From: Diadema setosum
Lineage: Eukaryota; Echinodermata; Echinoidea; Diadematoida; Diadematidae
Assembly: GCF_964275005.1 (NCBI RefSeq)
Contig: NC_092700.1
Coordinates: 16,214,617 to 16,278,616, forward strand
Length of the DNA stretch: 64,000 nucleotides
Direction of reading: 5' to 3'
Numbering within the stretch: position 1 is the first letter of the stretch; every line of letters begins with the position of its first letter. The position numbers and the translations under genes were made by a program. This document shows positions 19,472 to 31,650 of this stretch, one piece after another. Under the pieces are notes generated by a model. It saw nothing but the letters and a program-made list of their open reading frames with translations. It did no database searches and was not told the origin of the DNA.

Positions 19472-21165
19472 TCACCTCACACCCTTCACCCCAGCACCAT
19501 AAAAGTACCCCGACCCCACCCTCCAGTAGTTTCCTGCCGTCAGTAGTCTTTATTCCTCGCTCAGTCTGAAATAGCAATCACAGTTAACAAGGCAGAGGTA
19601 CCTAGATGGCCAGTGCAAATCCCTGGCTGTTTGCTGCCAAAAAGATGTACCCAATTTTCCCCCGCTAGGTCATATTTGGAATCGCCAAACCCAATATTTA
19701 TAGCTTGAGAAGGAATTCTTAGCATTTAACAAGAGGCCATAGAGCAAGTCATTAAATGTGATGACTTACTGCTTGTTTTGGTGCCCTCCCATAAGTTTGG
19801 TTGCACACAGAATTACCTACCCAATTTGAGTACTTGTCCATTTAAAGGTGATTAATGGCACTGATGGTGATTAACCAGCAATTTGGTTATTTAAAGTAAA
19901 ACCATATTTTCATATAAAAATGAAAAGAAAAAAAAAGCAAAAGTTATTGTGCCTCAGACAGGTGCAAAGTTTCACAAAAATTGCAAAAAAGAAAAAAAAA
20001 GAATGAAAAAACACGGGTCTAGCTAAATTAAAAAGAAACAAAAAACCAATGGACTTAGTACTTGTCTATGAATGAAAAAGAACGCATAAGATGTTGCTCC
20101 TAACTTTAAATGTGTAAAAAATGTTAGAAAAAAATAAAAAAAAATCGAAAAACACTGAAAATTTTACATGGAGAGGGGATAGTATGTAACTTATGTATTG
20201 AAGTATTTCATGTTGTTTGCATGAAAGTGAGAGACAAAAAAAAAGAAAATCTTTAAAAAAAAATGCAAAACTGACTTTAAAAAAAAAATTTGCTTCAAAT
20301 ATGACTGATGAATTTTGTCGTGTGGTGTATACTTTTGTTTTTGAAAGGTTTGTTTTATTCACATTTTTTATTATCTTTATGACAAAACAAATTACATACG
20401 TTGCATATATCAGTAGATGTAGATTGATGAAGCAAGCAATTTCGTCCTGTATTTCTTTCTTCAGTTACCTTTTGGTTTGGTTAAAGGCAAAGTTTTCTAA
20501 TGCATTTGCATCAATTGCATGTGGTACAGAATGTATAAAAGTGCCTTTCTTACATGTTTTTTTCCCCCTCTGATTTTCTTGCTTTCATGTACTTTATAAA
20601 ATGTGAATCTTGCATGTTCGCATATTGCTTTATTCTTTATTTTCCTTTTCATCTGATAATTTGTACTATATTTCAAACCTTGACTGTACTTTAACCCTCG
20701 CGCATAACATCATTAATCGAAGTTATGATGTAGGCCAAAAGATACACCACAGCAGACATCTATATCAACAGTCATATAGCCAACAACAAAACAAAAAAAA
20801 AAATCAAAAGTTGAAAAAAAAAATCATTGAAACACCTTCTGGGTTTCATTTTTATGGCAATTACTACTGCAGGTGTAGGTACAATTTGGTTAGGGAGAAA
20901 ATCTTCAAGAACGTCACCTGATATTTGTGGAAGACAATGAATTTTGCTTTGTTTTACTGTGCATGAGTTCATTTCAGTTGTCTTCATATGCAGACGACTG
21001 CAATCTCACACTGTACAAGCCTCATGATTTTTGAGTTCAAATGCATGCCAAGGCGCCTGCTGAACAATTCTTGGTGATTTGCTCTAGACCGAGATTGTAC
21101 CTTTCAGGCCAGTTGTGTGTTTCATAAAAAATTTCAAAAATAAAACCTTTGGTTCTGACTCTAAA
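19472..21165 (+). other. PABPC 3' untranslated region, rich in oligo(A) tracts
   Basis: It runs from the PABPC stop to a canonical AATAAA at 21139-21144 followed by a GT-rich stretch. Between 19915 and 20295, and again at 20785-20825, it holds about ten A runs of 8-11 bases. Such runs could bind PABP in its own transcript, or simply be AT-rich drift. No coding sequence. Confidence 0.65.
21139..21144 (+). terminator. AATAAA poly(A) signal for PABPC
   Basis: Canonical hexamer about 1.67 kb after the stop codon, followed within 50 bases by T/GT-rich DNA (TGTCTTGTGTGATTGATTG), as expected for a cleavage site. Confidence 0.6.
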
Positions 21166-21736
21166 ACATTAAATGTCTTGTGTGATTGATTGTCTTACAG
21201 TTTATTTGTTGGAGGACTTGAATGGAAGTGCATTCTGTGGTCAATAATTATGCAGTTAACAGAAAATGTATATGTATATCTTAATAGTATACTTTGTGTA
21301 AGTTAACATTCACATGACTGCAGAAAAAATGTTGACTTACATGACAGGTCAAATGAAAATGTTGGCTTACGCACGTTACATGGGCCTACATGGAATTGGC
21401 GGTACATCATATTTAGTCACTTCAGTTGATGAGCTTGTATGATTGTAGAATGATGTGATTTTGACTGCTGATGTTGAGAACGCTTGGAGTTGAATGATAT
21501 TTAAACTTTCTCTGTATTCTGTGATAGGGACCTTTAGTACATGTAGTACTGTATAGAAAGGCACACTGCAGTAACAAGTTTCATCACTAAACACATGTAC
21601 ATGTACATTGTGTTGACTGCCTGACACATGATCAGTTACGTCGACATCTTTTTTAAACTGCCTTGGTCACACCAATGTGTTAAACCAATACATTTCCATT
21701 TTGATGGGTAAATGTAAGCGAGAAGACGTGATCAGA

Positions 21737-22067
21737 CAATAGGGAGCTTTAGATTTTTGCGATGGGGACGTTCAGAGGAAAAACACCTATTCTAAGCATG
21801 AGCAAAAGTGCGCATCAAGTATCGCTCTATTTTCAGCTTGCATCATCTTTTCTTCACTACGCATTCTGGGCTATTTTTACATCCACTCAGTTCATGATGT
21901 AGAGAGCAACTTCATGCTCCGATCAAATGGGGGCGCCATTTTCTTTTTTATACGTTGCGTCCCAGCTAATCTAAAGCTTCTTTTCAGCACGACACGGGGA
22001 AGAGGAGAATGTCCAGCTCAAGCATCGTCGCGAGCGTCCGTGCTGCAAATCTAAAGCTCCTTATTGT
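21737..22067. mobile_element. MITE with AGCTTTAGATTT terminal repeats
   Basis: The left end ACAATAGGGAGCTTTAGATT pairs with the reverse complement of the right end, ACAATAAGGAGCTTTAGATT (one mismatch). The interior is GC-richer than its surroundings and has no reading frame. The exact target duplication is unclear because the outermost bases are themselves complementary. Confidence 0.78.
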
Positions 22068-22076
22068 GTTGAAGGG

Positions 22077-22506
22077 GAATTCCATCCTGATATAATACCA
22101 TTATGCTGCTTTGTATAAGAACAGAAAATCAGAGTAGATCAGCACAAATATTGGGAAAACAGACCCACGTAAAGAGTTGTGAAGTTTTGAGAGTAAGACA
22201 AATTGACAACTATGTTTTGACGTAGATGTTGAGCAGCTCTTTACTGTTTTCTCTAATATTTTGGCATGGACGGGACTTACCTGCTGAGGAGGACATGCAA
22301 AAATATGTATTACTCTTATGATGTATACCAATAACAGATCCGAAGAAAATTTTCTTAGAGAAATACACTGTATGAACAATTGTGATTTGTAAAAATGGAA
22401 TGAAAAGCTGCTAAATATCTTTGTCACACAGAATTGCCAATTTCACTGATGTACTTTTCCGATTCATGTTTTCATACAAAGCAACATAATATCAGGATGG
22501 CATTCC
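22077..22506. mobile_element. MITE with GCCATCCTGATAT-type terminal repeats
   Basis: The left end GGAATTCCATCCTGATATAA and the reverse complement of the right end GGAATGCCATCCTGATATTA pair, and the match extends into 'gctgctttgtat'. A diverged relative lies at 34085-34385 in EMC2 intron 2, sharing 'gaggaggaca' and 'agcaacataatat'. Non-coding, 430 bp. Confidence 0.75.
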
Positions 22507-25222
22507 ACTTTGATTTAATTGGATCCAAAGTGTCATTGCCAAAGCTACACTGCATTTCCCTGCTTCTAGTGGAATTTGATCGGAGTTTTCATGGTGTTTG
22601 AACATGCTCAAAAATTTGTTTCTCCACAATCAAATTGGCGTCGGTATGGTAGCAAAGGTAATTTGAAGTACATTGTAATTGCTAAAGGATGGATTAAAGA
22701 TAACTACAGTTTTTTATGTGGCAGATCTATTGAGAAAGTATCAACATTCTATTTCATGCATGTTTGTAACACTGAAATGTATATGGTGTACCAAAAGTGC
22801 ATTGTAGAGTAGAAACACGTACGTATATAAAGCATGCATTTCAAAAATTGAGAAGCAAACCAACACAGAAACAAATTTGAAAGAAAGATACAACCTAAGA
22901 ACAGCATTCCAATCTGAACACACGTATCAAATCACTTCCCAACTACAAGTTCTTTCCCAGTCTCAATCACATCTAGTTACAAATTGCCGCTATCACTGCT
23001 TAAATACTGGTACAGTAAACTGTATGTATACCAGTGGAGACAAGGGACAGAAGTTTTTGTTTTGTTTTGTTCTGTTTTAATTATTTTCCCCCTACCCCAG
23101 CTTCAACAGGCATTGAAACAGTCACAAACAGCCAGCCATGAAAATGACCATGATACATGGTCAAAGAGGGTCACTCAACATACACACAACATGCCAGGGC
23201 TCAACATAGGGAGTGGCCCGGGGCTACTAAAACTTTGTTGCGCCATCAAATTTCAAAAAAGGCTATCTTTTGGTGTCCTGATCGGGCACTGAAGATTCCA
23301 AATGGGTTACTTTTCTGTTTATTTCGGGGCCCTACCTTTCTTTTTCGCGCTACCAAATTTTCTAACATCACAATGTGGGCATTAATTCAAACCTGCAGTG
23401 AACCCCATTGCTGATGACCAAGCACATAAGTTGCAGTGAAACTGAACTATATTTACGAAGGACGTGATTCAAGTTAAGAGACAGAAATTCAGACATAGTT
23501 AAATGTGATGTGAAGGTGAAAGAATATATGAATTTATTCTGTACAGAAATACATTGTACATACATAGCTCCAGGGGCGGCGTGTGAATTACCAAGGTGAA
23601 CAATCTCATTGAAGACATGGAATGCATAGTGATAGAGAGGCAAAGTGGAATATGAATTAGGATGGTGCTTTTTACACAATGTACGTTCATATTGCGCGGC
23701 ACTTGTTCTCGTACAGAACCAGTGATGGAACTGTATTTCTATATTTTTGACTACCCTACAGAACCTGAAGATTTAACTATGCTGAAAGATTTTTGAAGGC
23801 CACACAGTAAAAGTTTCAGGCAGTTATAAGAATTTCCATCACTCAAAACTGTGCCACTGCTTGGCACAACAAATATTGTGCATACAGTGGAGTGCACAAT
23901 GTGTACTTCAGTTTAATGGAAACTGAAACATCTGCGTTAATTTTTGTCAACTGTTCAACACAGAACTGAATTCACTGCTATAGTGACTCCTTTTTTGAAC
24001 TTCACTCAATCACAAATGCAATAAATACACTTTCTTTCAGATGTTTGTACAAAAGTGAAATTTTATACAAGAATAAGGCATAAGACCTTTAAATGTAATT
24101 CTAATTTCAACAATTTGCATAAGTTCTCTCACATTTCATCTAGACACATACACAAGTAGAAAATGTACAAATGCACAACAGAGTAAAATATCTTACTCCT
24201 CAATTATATTGACCCCATGTACCATGTACTGATCCTGTTAACTACTTTTAGGACGGAATAAACAATGACATGTCCAAAAGCATCATACCAACAGCCTGTT
24301 TCAGATTAGTGACTATAGACTGCAAGTTTACAGAAAATACTTTCTTGCCAGTGAGCCAACAACAGCATTAATCTCACAAGACACTAAACCTCTGAGCAAC
24401 AGGATGGCCCACTGGAGAACGCATGATGCAGTAAGCTTGAGTGTCTCAAACATCAAGGACAGTACTCCCGCAAGCACGGAATACCCGAAGAATGATGAAA
24501 AACACTATGACCTCGATCGACTTTACCCTGCTATCAGCTCTATGTATACACAATCGAATCCTGGAAATTAAATATCATTTTGTGTGTGTGTGTGTGTGTG
24601 TGTTATGTGTACACATATATTTGTATATATTGTTATACATTTTATATATATATCTGAGGCCACTGTAGATGGAAAAGCTGCATTCTTATAATGCGTGGAA
24701 GGATCAAAATATAGGTTTTTCTTTTTTACCACAATGTTTCCAACAAATTGTTTTCACCAGCTTGAGGAACGTGCAATGGAGAAACAATGCACTGTACACA
24801 AATAACTATTCACAACCAATAAATTACTCTCCATGCTTAATAGATAATTGTCATTGTCATGCATTAGAATTTCTTCTTTCTTGTAGACAAGATCATGAGA
24901 GAGAAAAAAAATGTATCCTTTGAAGTCAAGCTTATAAAACTAGCACAACTGTCGAGATACAGTCCCTTCTCGCAATGCCATCTGGATAGCAGACATCAGA
25001 AAAGATGAAATTAGGCTCTGACTGACATAGAACACATGAAGATATTGTACATTACCATTTGGAAAAGATAACTCACACATAAATGGTGGATTATCAGCAG
25101 TCTAAACCTGTCATTCAAACAGATATGTATCTGTTCGAAAGCCCAAACGGCTGATCTCCTGCAGTTATCACATGTCATGTTACGATAACACGAATCAAGG
25201 TGAATTTAGGTGAGGCTAGGCA

Positions 25223-25228
25223 TTTATT
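25223..25228 (-). terminator. Candidate poly(A) signal for DNALI1
   Basis: TTTATT on the plus strand is AATAAA on the DNALI1 strand, about 200 bases past the stop codon. It would give a short 3' UTR; a later signal cannot be excluded. Confidence 0.45.
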
Positions 25229-25421
25229 GCTTGAACGCATCATTATTCTGACAGGTTCTTGTGATCTTCCACTGATCTGAATAACAGTTCGTAATCATGT
25301 TATTACCAATAACTAGGAAATATATACAAGGCAACATTTTCCAACCAATGAGTTCAAATGACTCTAGAACAATTCTTGAAGTGCCGCAAGATCTCCTGTT
25401 GCTCCGCTGCGGCTTCACTTC

Positions 25422-28400
25422 CTACTTCTTGTTGGGGGCAATTATTCCTTCCAGTTGAGTCTGTAAAGAGAAGGGAGAGAATATAATGAAGTCTTTGCAA
25501 AATCTTTAAACTTTCCTCACAAAACAGTGAGACATCTAAGGAAAGGTGATGCCGCAGGCATATAGACACTGGTTGCACCAGCTGGGATATTCTTTACTAT
25601 CTGACAATGTTTGCACTCTTTGTTCAGAGGCCTTGATATCTCAGTATAACTTTACCATGCATAGATAATTTTACTGCAAGACGAAACAGTGTCTTCAGAG
25701 AACTTGCATCATAGCAAGTATAATTGAGAGGAACATGAAATAAGGGGCAAAGTGTCCACTGCAAACTTCTAGAGTATGTGCTGAATATCTAGTACTGAAC
25801 AGTAATCGAGATTTGTGTCATACAGGTATACACTTTTGGAAATCTAACAGCATACACAATGATGGCAATAAATGATCAGTTTGAATTTTCCCCAACTGAA
25901 AACAAATGAGAACAACTTAAGTGAAATAACCATTATCTACTGAAAGACATTCATTTTGGCTCACCAGTGGGGTTGATAATCAAAGACAACATTCAAGATG
26001 ATTATGATATCACTCTTGAACTTTCACAATAACCACTGGCACTTTCTAATAACTTTCACACATGAGCACAAATTTTGGCCAATCTGTTAACATTTCATTT
26101 TGGGTTTTCTTAAAGGTGCATAGTCCCGGTAGTGTAGAGGGCGCTGTTGATGATACTGCCAATCACCGTTAGCATTGATACAAAGATTACCGAAGTTGAG
26201 CTGTCATCAAGAGTAAAGTGCGTAGGTGTTGCTAAGTAACGTTGCCTTCGTTGTCTTCTCTGCGCATCGCGCAGTCTGTAGTAATGCCAGGGTGCTTGCA
26301 TATGTGCTTGTTATTATGACATCAGAAAAGAAGTTTGCTAAAGCTGTCATCCCCCTCAGCCGAATCATGAGCAGAACTGTGATCGGACCACTGACTACAG
26401 TGAACTGGACTTCTTAGGACTCGGGGAAGTGGGCCACAGCGTAAGCGCTAAATAGGAGTCGATAGCGTAGGTCTCTACAGGAAACTTGCGCCGTGCGCCC
26501 GTGTACGCATTTGACTAAACCACCGGGACCATGCACCTTTAAGACAGTGTTCCCTCTTCAGATAATTCTCCTTTTATATGGTATATGAGCTTTGATTTGG
26601 ATTAATAGATGGTGGGGGGGGGGGGGATGAATGAGGGACGGTGGTCCTTGCCTACCTTAAGCTGCTGGTTGGTCCTCTTCAGGAACTGGATCTCCTCAGC
26701 ATGCTTCTTCTCCTCCACCTGTCTCCTCTCAGCCTCCCTCTTCTCGATGGCCTCACACTTAGCCTTGAGCTCGTTCACCTGGCGTTCCAGCTCTCTCTTC
26801 TCCTGTTCCAACTCTGTGATCTGATTGGGGAGGGGGTGGGGGAGGAGAGAAGAGATAGCATCAGGGAATGGTGAAGAAATCAGGCAGGCAAGGGATGCAG
26901 AAAATGGCCCAAAGCTTGACAAAATTCCCTTGCATTTCAGAACTTTGAAGAAGATATGTAAATTCAACATTACAATTGAAAACCATGTAAGTCTTTGCTC
27001 TGTTTTCAATCATTTATTGAGTTGTATGTAAACCGACCAGTACTGTTGTAGTCTGAAGAGTAGCATTTCAAGACTAAGATGAGATTATTGGCCACCTTAC
27101 TAGTGGTGTTGGCTGTTTCCTCTATATTCACTACCATCAGAAAGTGTAACCTAATATAAACTATTGCTTAATTCATCCTTCTGGCCTACAATTCTACTGC
27201 AGCATATTCATTTGCAATGATTTTTCACACTTACTAATTAAGCGTAGCCATTTTAAAATAACAAACGCCTTCACATTAGATATCAAGACCAGCTTCTATA
27301 ATTCAAATCCAAGCACACATCTCAACCTCAGGACTTCAAAGCCTCCCCAATCCTCCCCACCCCCCCCCCAAAAAAAAAGAAGAAAAATCAACAACAAAAC
27401 AGATAAAACGACAGCTAGAAGAAAGCAGAATGCACTTGAAACATAAACCTTATTATACAATAGAAGCGGCAAGATCCTTCAACTCACCTTCTTCTCCATG
27501 TCCGACTTGCCCTGCTCAGCTTGTAGAGCCTTGCGCATGCCAAAGGCCACGCTGCTCTCGTACAAGGTCTGGTAAGCGGCAATGGTCATCCTGATTTCGT
27601 CCCTGACCCTCAGCAGGAGCAGGCCACGCTCTGCGCACTCGATAGTCACCTGGCGGATGAGTTCGTCTGGAGGGGACAAACAGAGTGCAGTGTGAAACAC
27701 AAGGATGTGTGTATATTACAATGATTCTCTCTTTACTCCAGTGTGCTGCGCACAAACAAGTTCTTGGCATAGTGTACAGTTTATCAAAGGACTATACATC
27801 CTACAGAAAGAGTAATCTTTTGTGCTTACCGTCTTAACTGAACAATCCAGGATTCAAAGTTTAAGTCCAGATGTCATTATCTCCACTTGCACTGCTTGTC
27901 AGAATTGAAAGATGCTTAAGTTGTGATCTGTACACTGTGCAATATCTTGTAGAGAACATCCATACGAACTGTGCTATCTCACTGCAAATGCACTAATCCA
28001 TTTTTCTCTACTGGTTCGACCTGTCTGTCGGACCAGTAGGTACCCAGTTTTTCTATTTTTACTAGTCCATTCCAGAAAAGAAGTTACTGGTCCCAACAGT
28101 GGTTTTTATCGGTCTGGACCGTCGGACAAGTGCTAGTGTACAGCGCTGGCTATCTAGAGAGGACCCAACTTGACTCACCGAAGCACTGGGAGTAGAGCTC
28201 TCTCCGGACCGGACAGATTCCGGTCTCTCGGGCCTGCCTCTGCTGCAGCCTCATGTCCAGCTGCTCTTGGAGATTGACCACATCCAGACGTGTGGCTGGT
28301 GTACTGGACACCTGCTGGACCCACAACTGACCAGACTCTGTCCATTCTCTGAAAAAAAAAGAAGAAATCATTCATATTTGAGACAATGTGAGCGAAATCA

Positions 28401-31400
28401 ACTAGCAACTCAGAGAAGTTAAAAGTTGATGATGAATGCACAAGTGGTAAATTGAGGCAGACAACACAGCTCCTCAAAGACATATCAGTTTTGATCACAC
28501 ATATTTCTCTAGGATCCCTTGTAAATTTGATTAGGTCTGGTTCTAAACCATTTGTTAAAACATTCTCAGGAGAACCATAGAAAAAAAAGGGCTTAAGCAT
28601 ACATAATTCTTTTGTATCCTCATTTTAGGAAAAACATACTAACTTTATACCAATACACCTAAAAAAAAAAGAAAAAGATAAACTCCACAATCCATGAACT
28701 CTATGGAAGTCATAAGTATACACACAATTTTCACTCCCTTTTGTTTTCAAGTTCCTAAATACCGGTAGATATTAATGACTTTACAAAATGCAACCCACTG
28801 GAAAAGGAATATCCCTGCAACCTTTGTAGCAATATACCATTTATGTTCATAGGTTGCAAGTAGTGTTTGCATAATGTGGCACTGGTATTCATACATACAG
28901 CGCATTCCCATTGCCTGTATAACAAACACCGTTATAACGAAACTCTTGTTACAACAAAGTAAAAATTCAGGTCCCAAAAGTATTACCTTATATCTTTATA
29001 TACTTTATTGTCTGCTATAACAAAATTTCAAAATAACAAAAGAAAATTGCCGGACCCTAAGACTTTGTTATGAGAGTCGCCTGTAGCATATTGTACACCA
29101 AATTTTTAACAGCATACATGTGCATCATCTTTCATAGATGTACAGACCACCAGGAATTCAGTGCATCAATGTACTTAAAAGTTCTTGCCTTCATTATTTT
29201 GAATGGTAATTGAGGCAAAGTCATCAAGAAAACTGCCATGACACAATCATTGCTGTTGAATAGAAAGATTGATTTCATTAACCAGGTTTATGAGATCAAA
29301 AACTCAAACACGATATGTTCTGTGTTGGTATTGCCCTTTCGGGGGGGGGGGGGGACAGGATATTTGCTAATACTACATTTAGTTATCAGTCTATCTTCAC
29401 GAATGGCTGACATACCTTGGTGGTAAGATGGAGTTGAGGATTTCATCAGTCTGCTGTGCCTTTTGTGACTCAACGGGAGGAAGCTTGCTGCCTCCCTTGG
29501 GTGGGGGATTTGGAACAGGGCCGGTGTTGGTTGGCTGTTGTGGCGATGTCTTCAACGCTCTAGCCTGGAGAAAGGGTGACATCACAATAAAACACTGTTC
29601 ATGAACATCATGAATCTATTGAAGAGTATGGCTGAACAGGCACAAATTTCTAAAATAGCGTGGGAGTGCTTGCAAGTGAAGGAGAATCATCTAACATAAA
29701 ATACAGAACTGTGCAATTTACTCCTAAAATTTGGCATTTAATACTAATATTGATTCATTGCAATGCACACTAATAAACCGATACTTTCACAGAGACAAAG
29801 AAGATAAGGTGGTTACAGGTAGTGTTCTCTCATTTTACATCCGACATTCCATGACCATTTTCTTCAGAAGAAGAAGGAAAAGGAGAAGAAAAACAAAAGA
29901 AAAACTAGCACTTAGCAGCAATGTCTGCCAACTAATAATATAAGACTAATAATGTAATATCTACACTATGGAAGGAGCGCAAATTGGCAAATTATCAAGC
30001 ATTAAGGCATACATGACCATAAAGATAATAGAAGAAGAAGAAGAAGAAGAAGAAGACCATTTTCTGCAGTACCCGTGGTTGCCATGATCATGAAAGACTG
30101 TTGTTTTAAGTAGAAATACTGTCAAATACATGTATTGGCAATTGTGCTCCTTCCATTGTAAATGTTAGTTTTAGATTATCTAGTTGGCAGACATTGCTGC
30201 TAAGTGATAAGTATTCCTTGTTGTACACGACGACCGGGCCTGGCGATTGTATGTGATGGACACAGATGCAGACATGGGTCTATGTTCAATGTATTTAAAA
30301 AGACTATGACTAGGAGTAACCCAGAGTGAGAGTTGAAATTATAGATTTGCGAGGAACGAGTCCTTTTGAGCAACAACATGGAAGTCAATGTCGATATCTT
30401 TAGAACCTATAGAGACCCATGTTCTTACTTTATCTAATGAGTACAAATTTTAGATGCCCTGCTAAATATCAGCCTATTAAATACTCAGTTGTTAGCTATT
30501 ATTCAATTGAAACTTGTCACCCCATAGGCTATACTAACATTACGTCTACCGTTTACTGTAGTGTAGCCTTCCAAATACAAAGTTACAAACTAACATCATA
30601 TGATCTATCAAGCCATCTACTATCATTAGATCCTACTAAAAATTAAGCAAAAATTGGTGCTAATGTACCACTACTACCAGGTACTTTCGTATCCAATCGT
30701 TGCAGATATTGCGATTGACCGAGAGATCGGTCTGTATCTTGTCGGGGATATGTTCCGCAGAGACTGCGTCTGGCTTCATGGAATCCCCTTTTAAAGGCTT
30801 TACTATATGGAGGAGAGCCGTATTCATAGCAACAACAAAAAAAAAAATTATAGAAAAACTCCTCCGGACAGACAGATTTTTCTGCCTATCTCTATTCAAA
30901 TAGAGGTTCTATCGCGAATTCCACAAAACCAAATTGCACCAAAATCATTGCTAATGTTAGACATCACTTAGATCTAATTGCTTGTTTCCTATTGATCACT
31001 TACATCTACTAGAACCGCCTCTACACTAAACACTGGTACAGTGGTAGGTATCCTACCTTGAGCCTCTCTAACTTAAGTAACGTTAGTTATCAGGAAGCTA
31101 CTACGGTGTGCGTATTGAAATTAAAAGCAAATGGCAAAGAGTTACAACAAACACCTGCAAAGACACAATGTACAATGATGTACGGTGCAACTTCTGGACA
31201 CAAACTAAGTTTAACTCAGTTCTCCATATATCACTTGCTATTCATTGACGAGACAGTTACCGAATAAAGGCAAGATGCGGCTCTGCAGACTGCAAGAATT
31301 GAAATTGTGCATGGCCCACGGACCATTGTGTGCATGTGGTAGGACTGTGTGTGGGCATTCATCTCAAATCACTCGGTCTCGACAAACAAACGTACTTACC

Positions 31401-31480
31401 CTAGGTGTTTTCTTCTCTGTATTTCGACTGACGAGGACGGGGTTGTCATATTTTAAAAGTGATGCATTTGGTGGAATCAT
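25422..31480 (-). CDS. DNALI1: Axonemal dynein light intermediate chain 1 (p28-type), 6 coding exons, 260 aa
   Basis: Subunit of inner-arm axonemal dyneins, needed for ciliary and flagellar beating; orthologue of Chlamydomonas p28. Coding exons in minus-strand order: 31480-31400, 29564-29416, 28348-28179, 27666-27488, 26820-26656, 25460-25422. All have GT-AG borders and matched phase, totalling 783 nt including stop; human DNALI1 is of similar length. It starts 'MIPPNASLLKYDNPVLVSRN', close to human after its variable leader. A proline-rich segment (residues 28-75) follows, then the conserved 'WVQQVSSTPATRLDVVNLQE' and 'RETGICPVRRELYSQCF'. Next come 'VRDEIRMTIAAYQTLYESSV' and a long charged coiled coil (about 185-248, 'EKRELERQVNELKAKCEAIE'), ending 'QLEGIIAPNKK'. 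It is divergent from EMC2 with 170 bp between starts and convergent with PABPC. Intron 1 (29565-31399) and intron 5 hold foldback elements. Confidence 0.97.
26114..26538. mobile_element. MITE with AGGTGCAT termini in a TTAA site (DNALI1 intron 5)
   Basis: TTAA flanks at 26110-26113 and 26539-26542. Terminal repeats are AGGTGCATAGTCCCGGT and, on the other side, the reverse complement AGGTGCATGGTCCCGGT. 425 bp, no reading frame. TTAA flanking is the hallmark target of piggyBac-type transposases, but the termini do not begin CCC, so the superfamily is left open. Confidence 0.82.
28898..29083. mobile_element. pogo-like MITE copy (DNALI1 intron 2)
   Basis: TA-flanked; the right end reads TTATGAGAGTCGCCTG and the interior has 'cgttataacgaaac' and 'aattcaggtcccaaaa', shared with 54786-54969. 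The left terminus is diverged. About 186 bp. Confidence 0.65.
29909..30206. repeat. Foldback element with a (GAA)n centre in DNALI1 intron 1
   Basis: The left end CACTTAGCAGCAATGTCTGC and the right end (reverse complement CACTTAGCAGCAATGTCTGC) match exactly, and the arms continue with similarity to 'atggaaggagc' on the left and its complement on the right. A GAA microsatellite (about 30029-30056) sits in the middle. Non-coding; about 298 bp. Confidence 0.82.
30660..30827 (-). other. Unassigned open frame inside DNALI1 intron 1 (possible small exon)
   Basis: From an ATG at 30827 the minus strand reads 'MNTALLHIVKPLKGDSMKPD', then 'AVSAEHIPDKIQTDLSVNRN' and 'ICNDWIRKYL', with balanced, non-repetitive composition unlike the low-complexity frames around it. 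A possible GT donor follows 'RKYL' in phase 0, the phase of the next DNALI1 exon, so it could be an alternative first exon, a nested gene's first exon, or an old transposon fragment. I do not recognise the protein. It could equally be chance: 50 codons is short. Confidence 0.25.
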
Positions 31481-31650
31481 CTTGTGTTTCAGTAAATCGG
31501 CTGAATGCCAAAAATATGTAAAAATTTGATTTATTTCAAGAAGTCAGTACCACACTCCACAGAACTCGTCACAGTTGTTGTCACGGGAAACCCTTGGAAA
31601 CTTACCCAAGGGGCACCGCGAGATCTTCCCATCATGCATTGTATTCCAAG
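31481..31650. promoter_or_regulatory. Bidirectional promoter between DNALI1 and EMC2
   Basis: Only 170 bp separate the two start codons, so the core promoters must overlap or abut. The segment CCCATCATGCATTG at 31628-31641 resembles the ZNF143/Staf consensus (TCCCANNATGCATTG), and CCAAGATGGCG at 31647-31657, spanning the EMC2 start, matches the YY1 core AAGATGGCG. Both motifs are common at housekeeping bidirectional promoters. There is no TATA box. A short upstream frame (ATG at 31634) overlaps the EMC2 start. Factor binding is inferred from motifs only. Confidence 0.65.

Larger units (their letters stand above)
21166..25200. other. Intergenic region between convergent PABPC and DNALI1
   Basis: No exon recognised on either strand. 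It holds two MITEs (21737-22067 and 22077-22506), a (TG)n run near 24583-24601 and otherwise AT-rich unique-looking DNA. Several AATAAA hexamers occur, so longer 3' ends of either flanking gene are possible. Confidence 0.65.
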
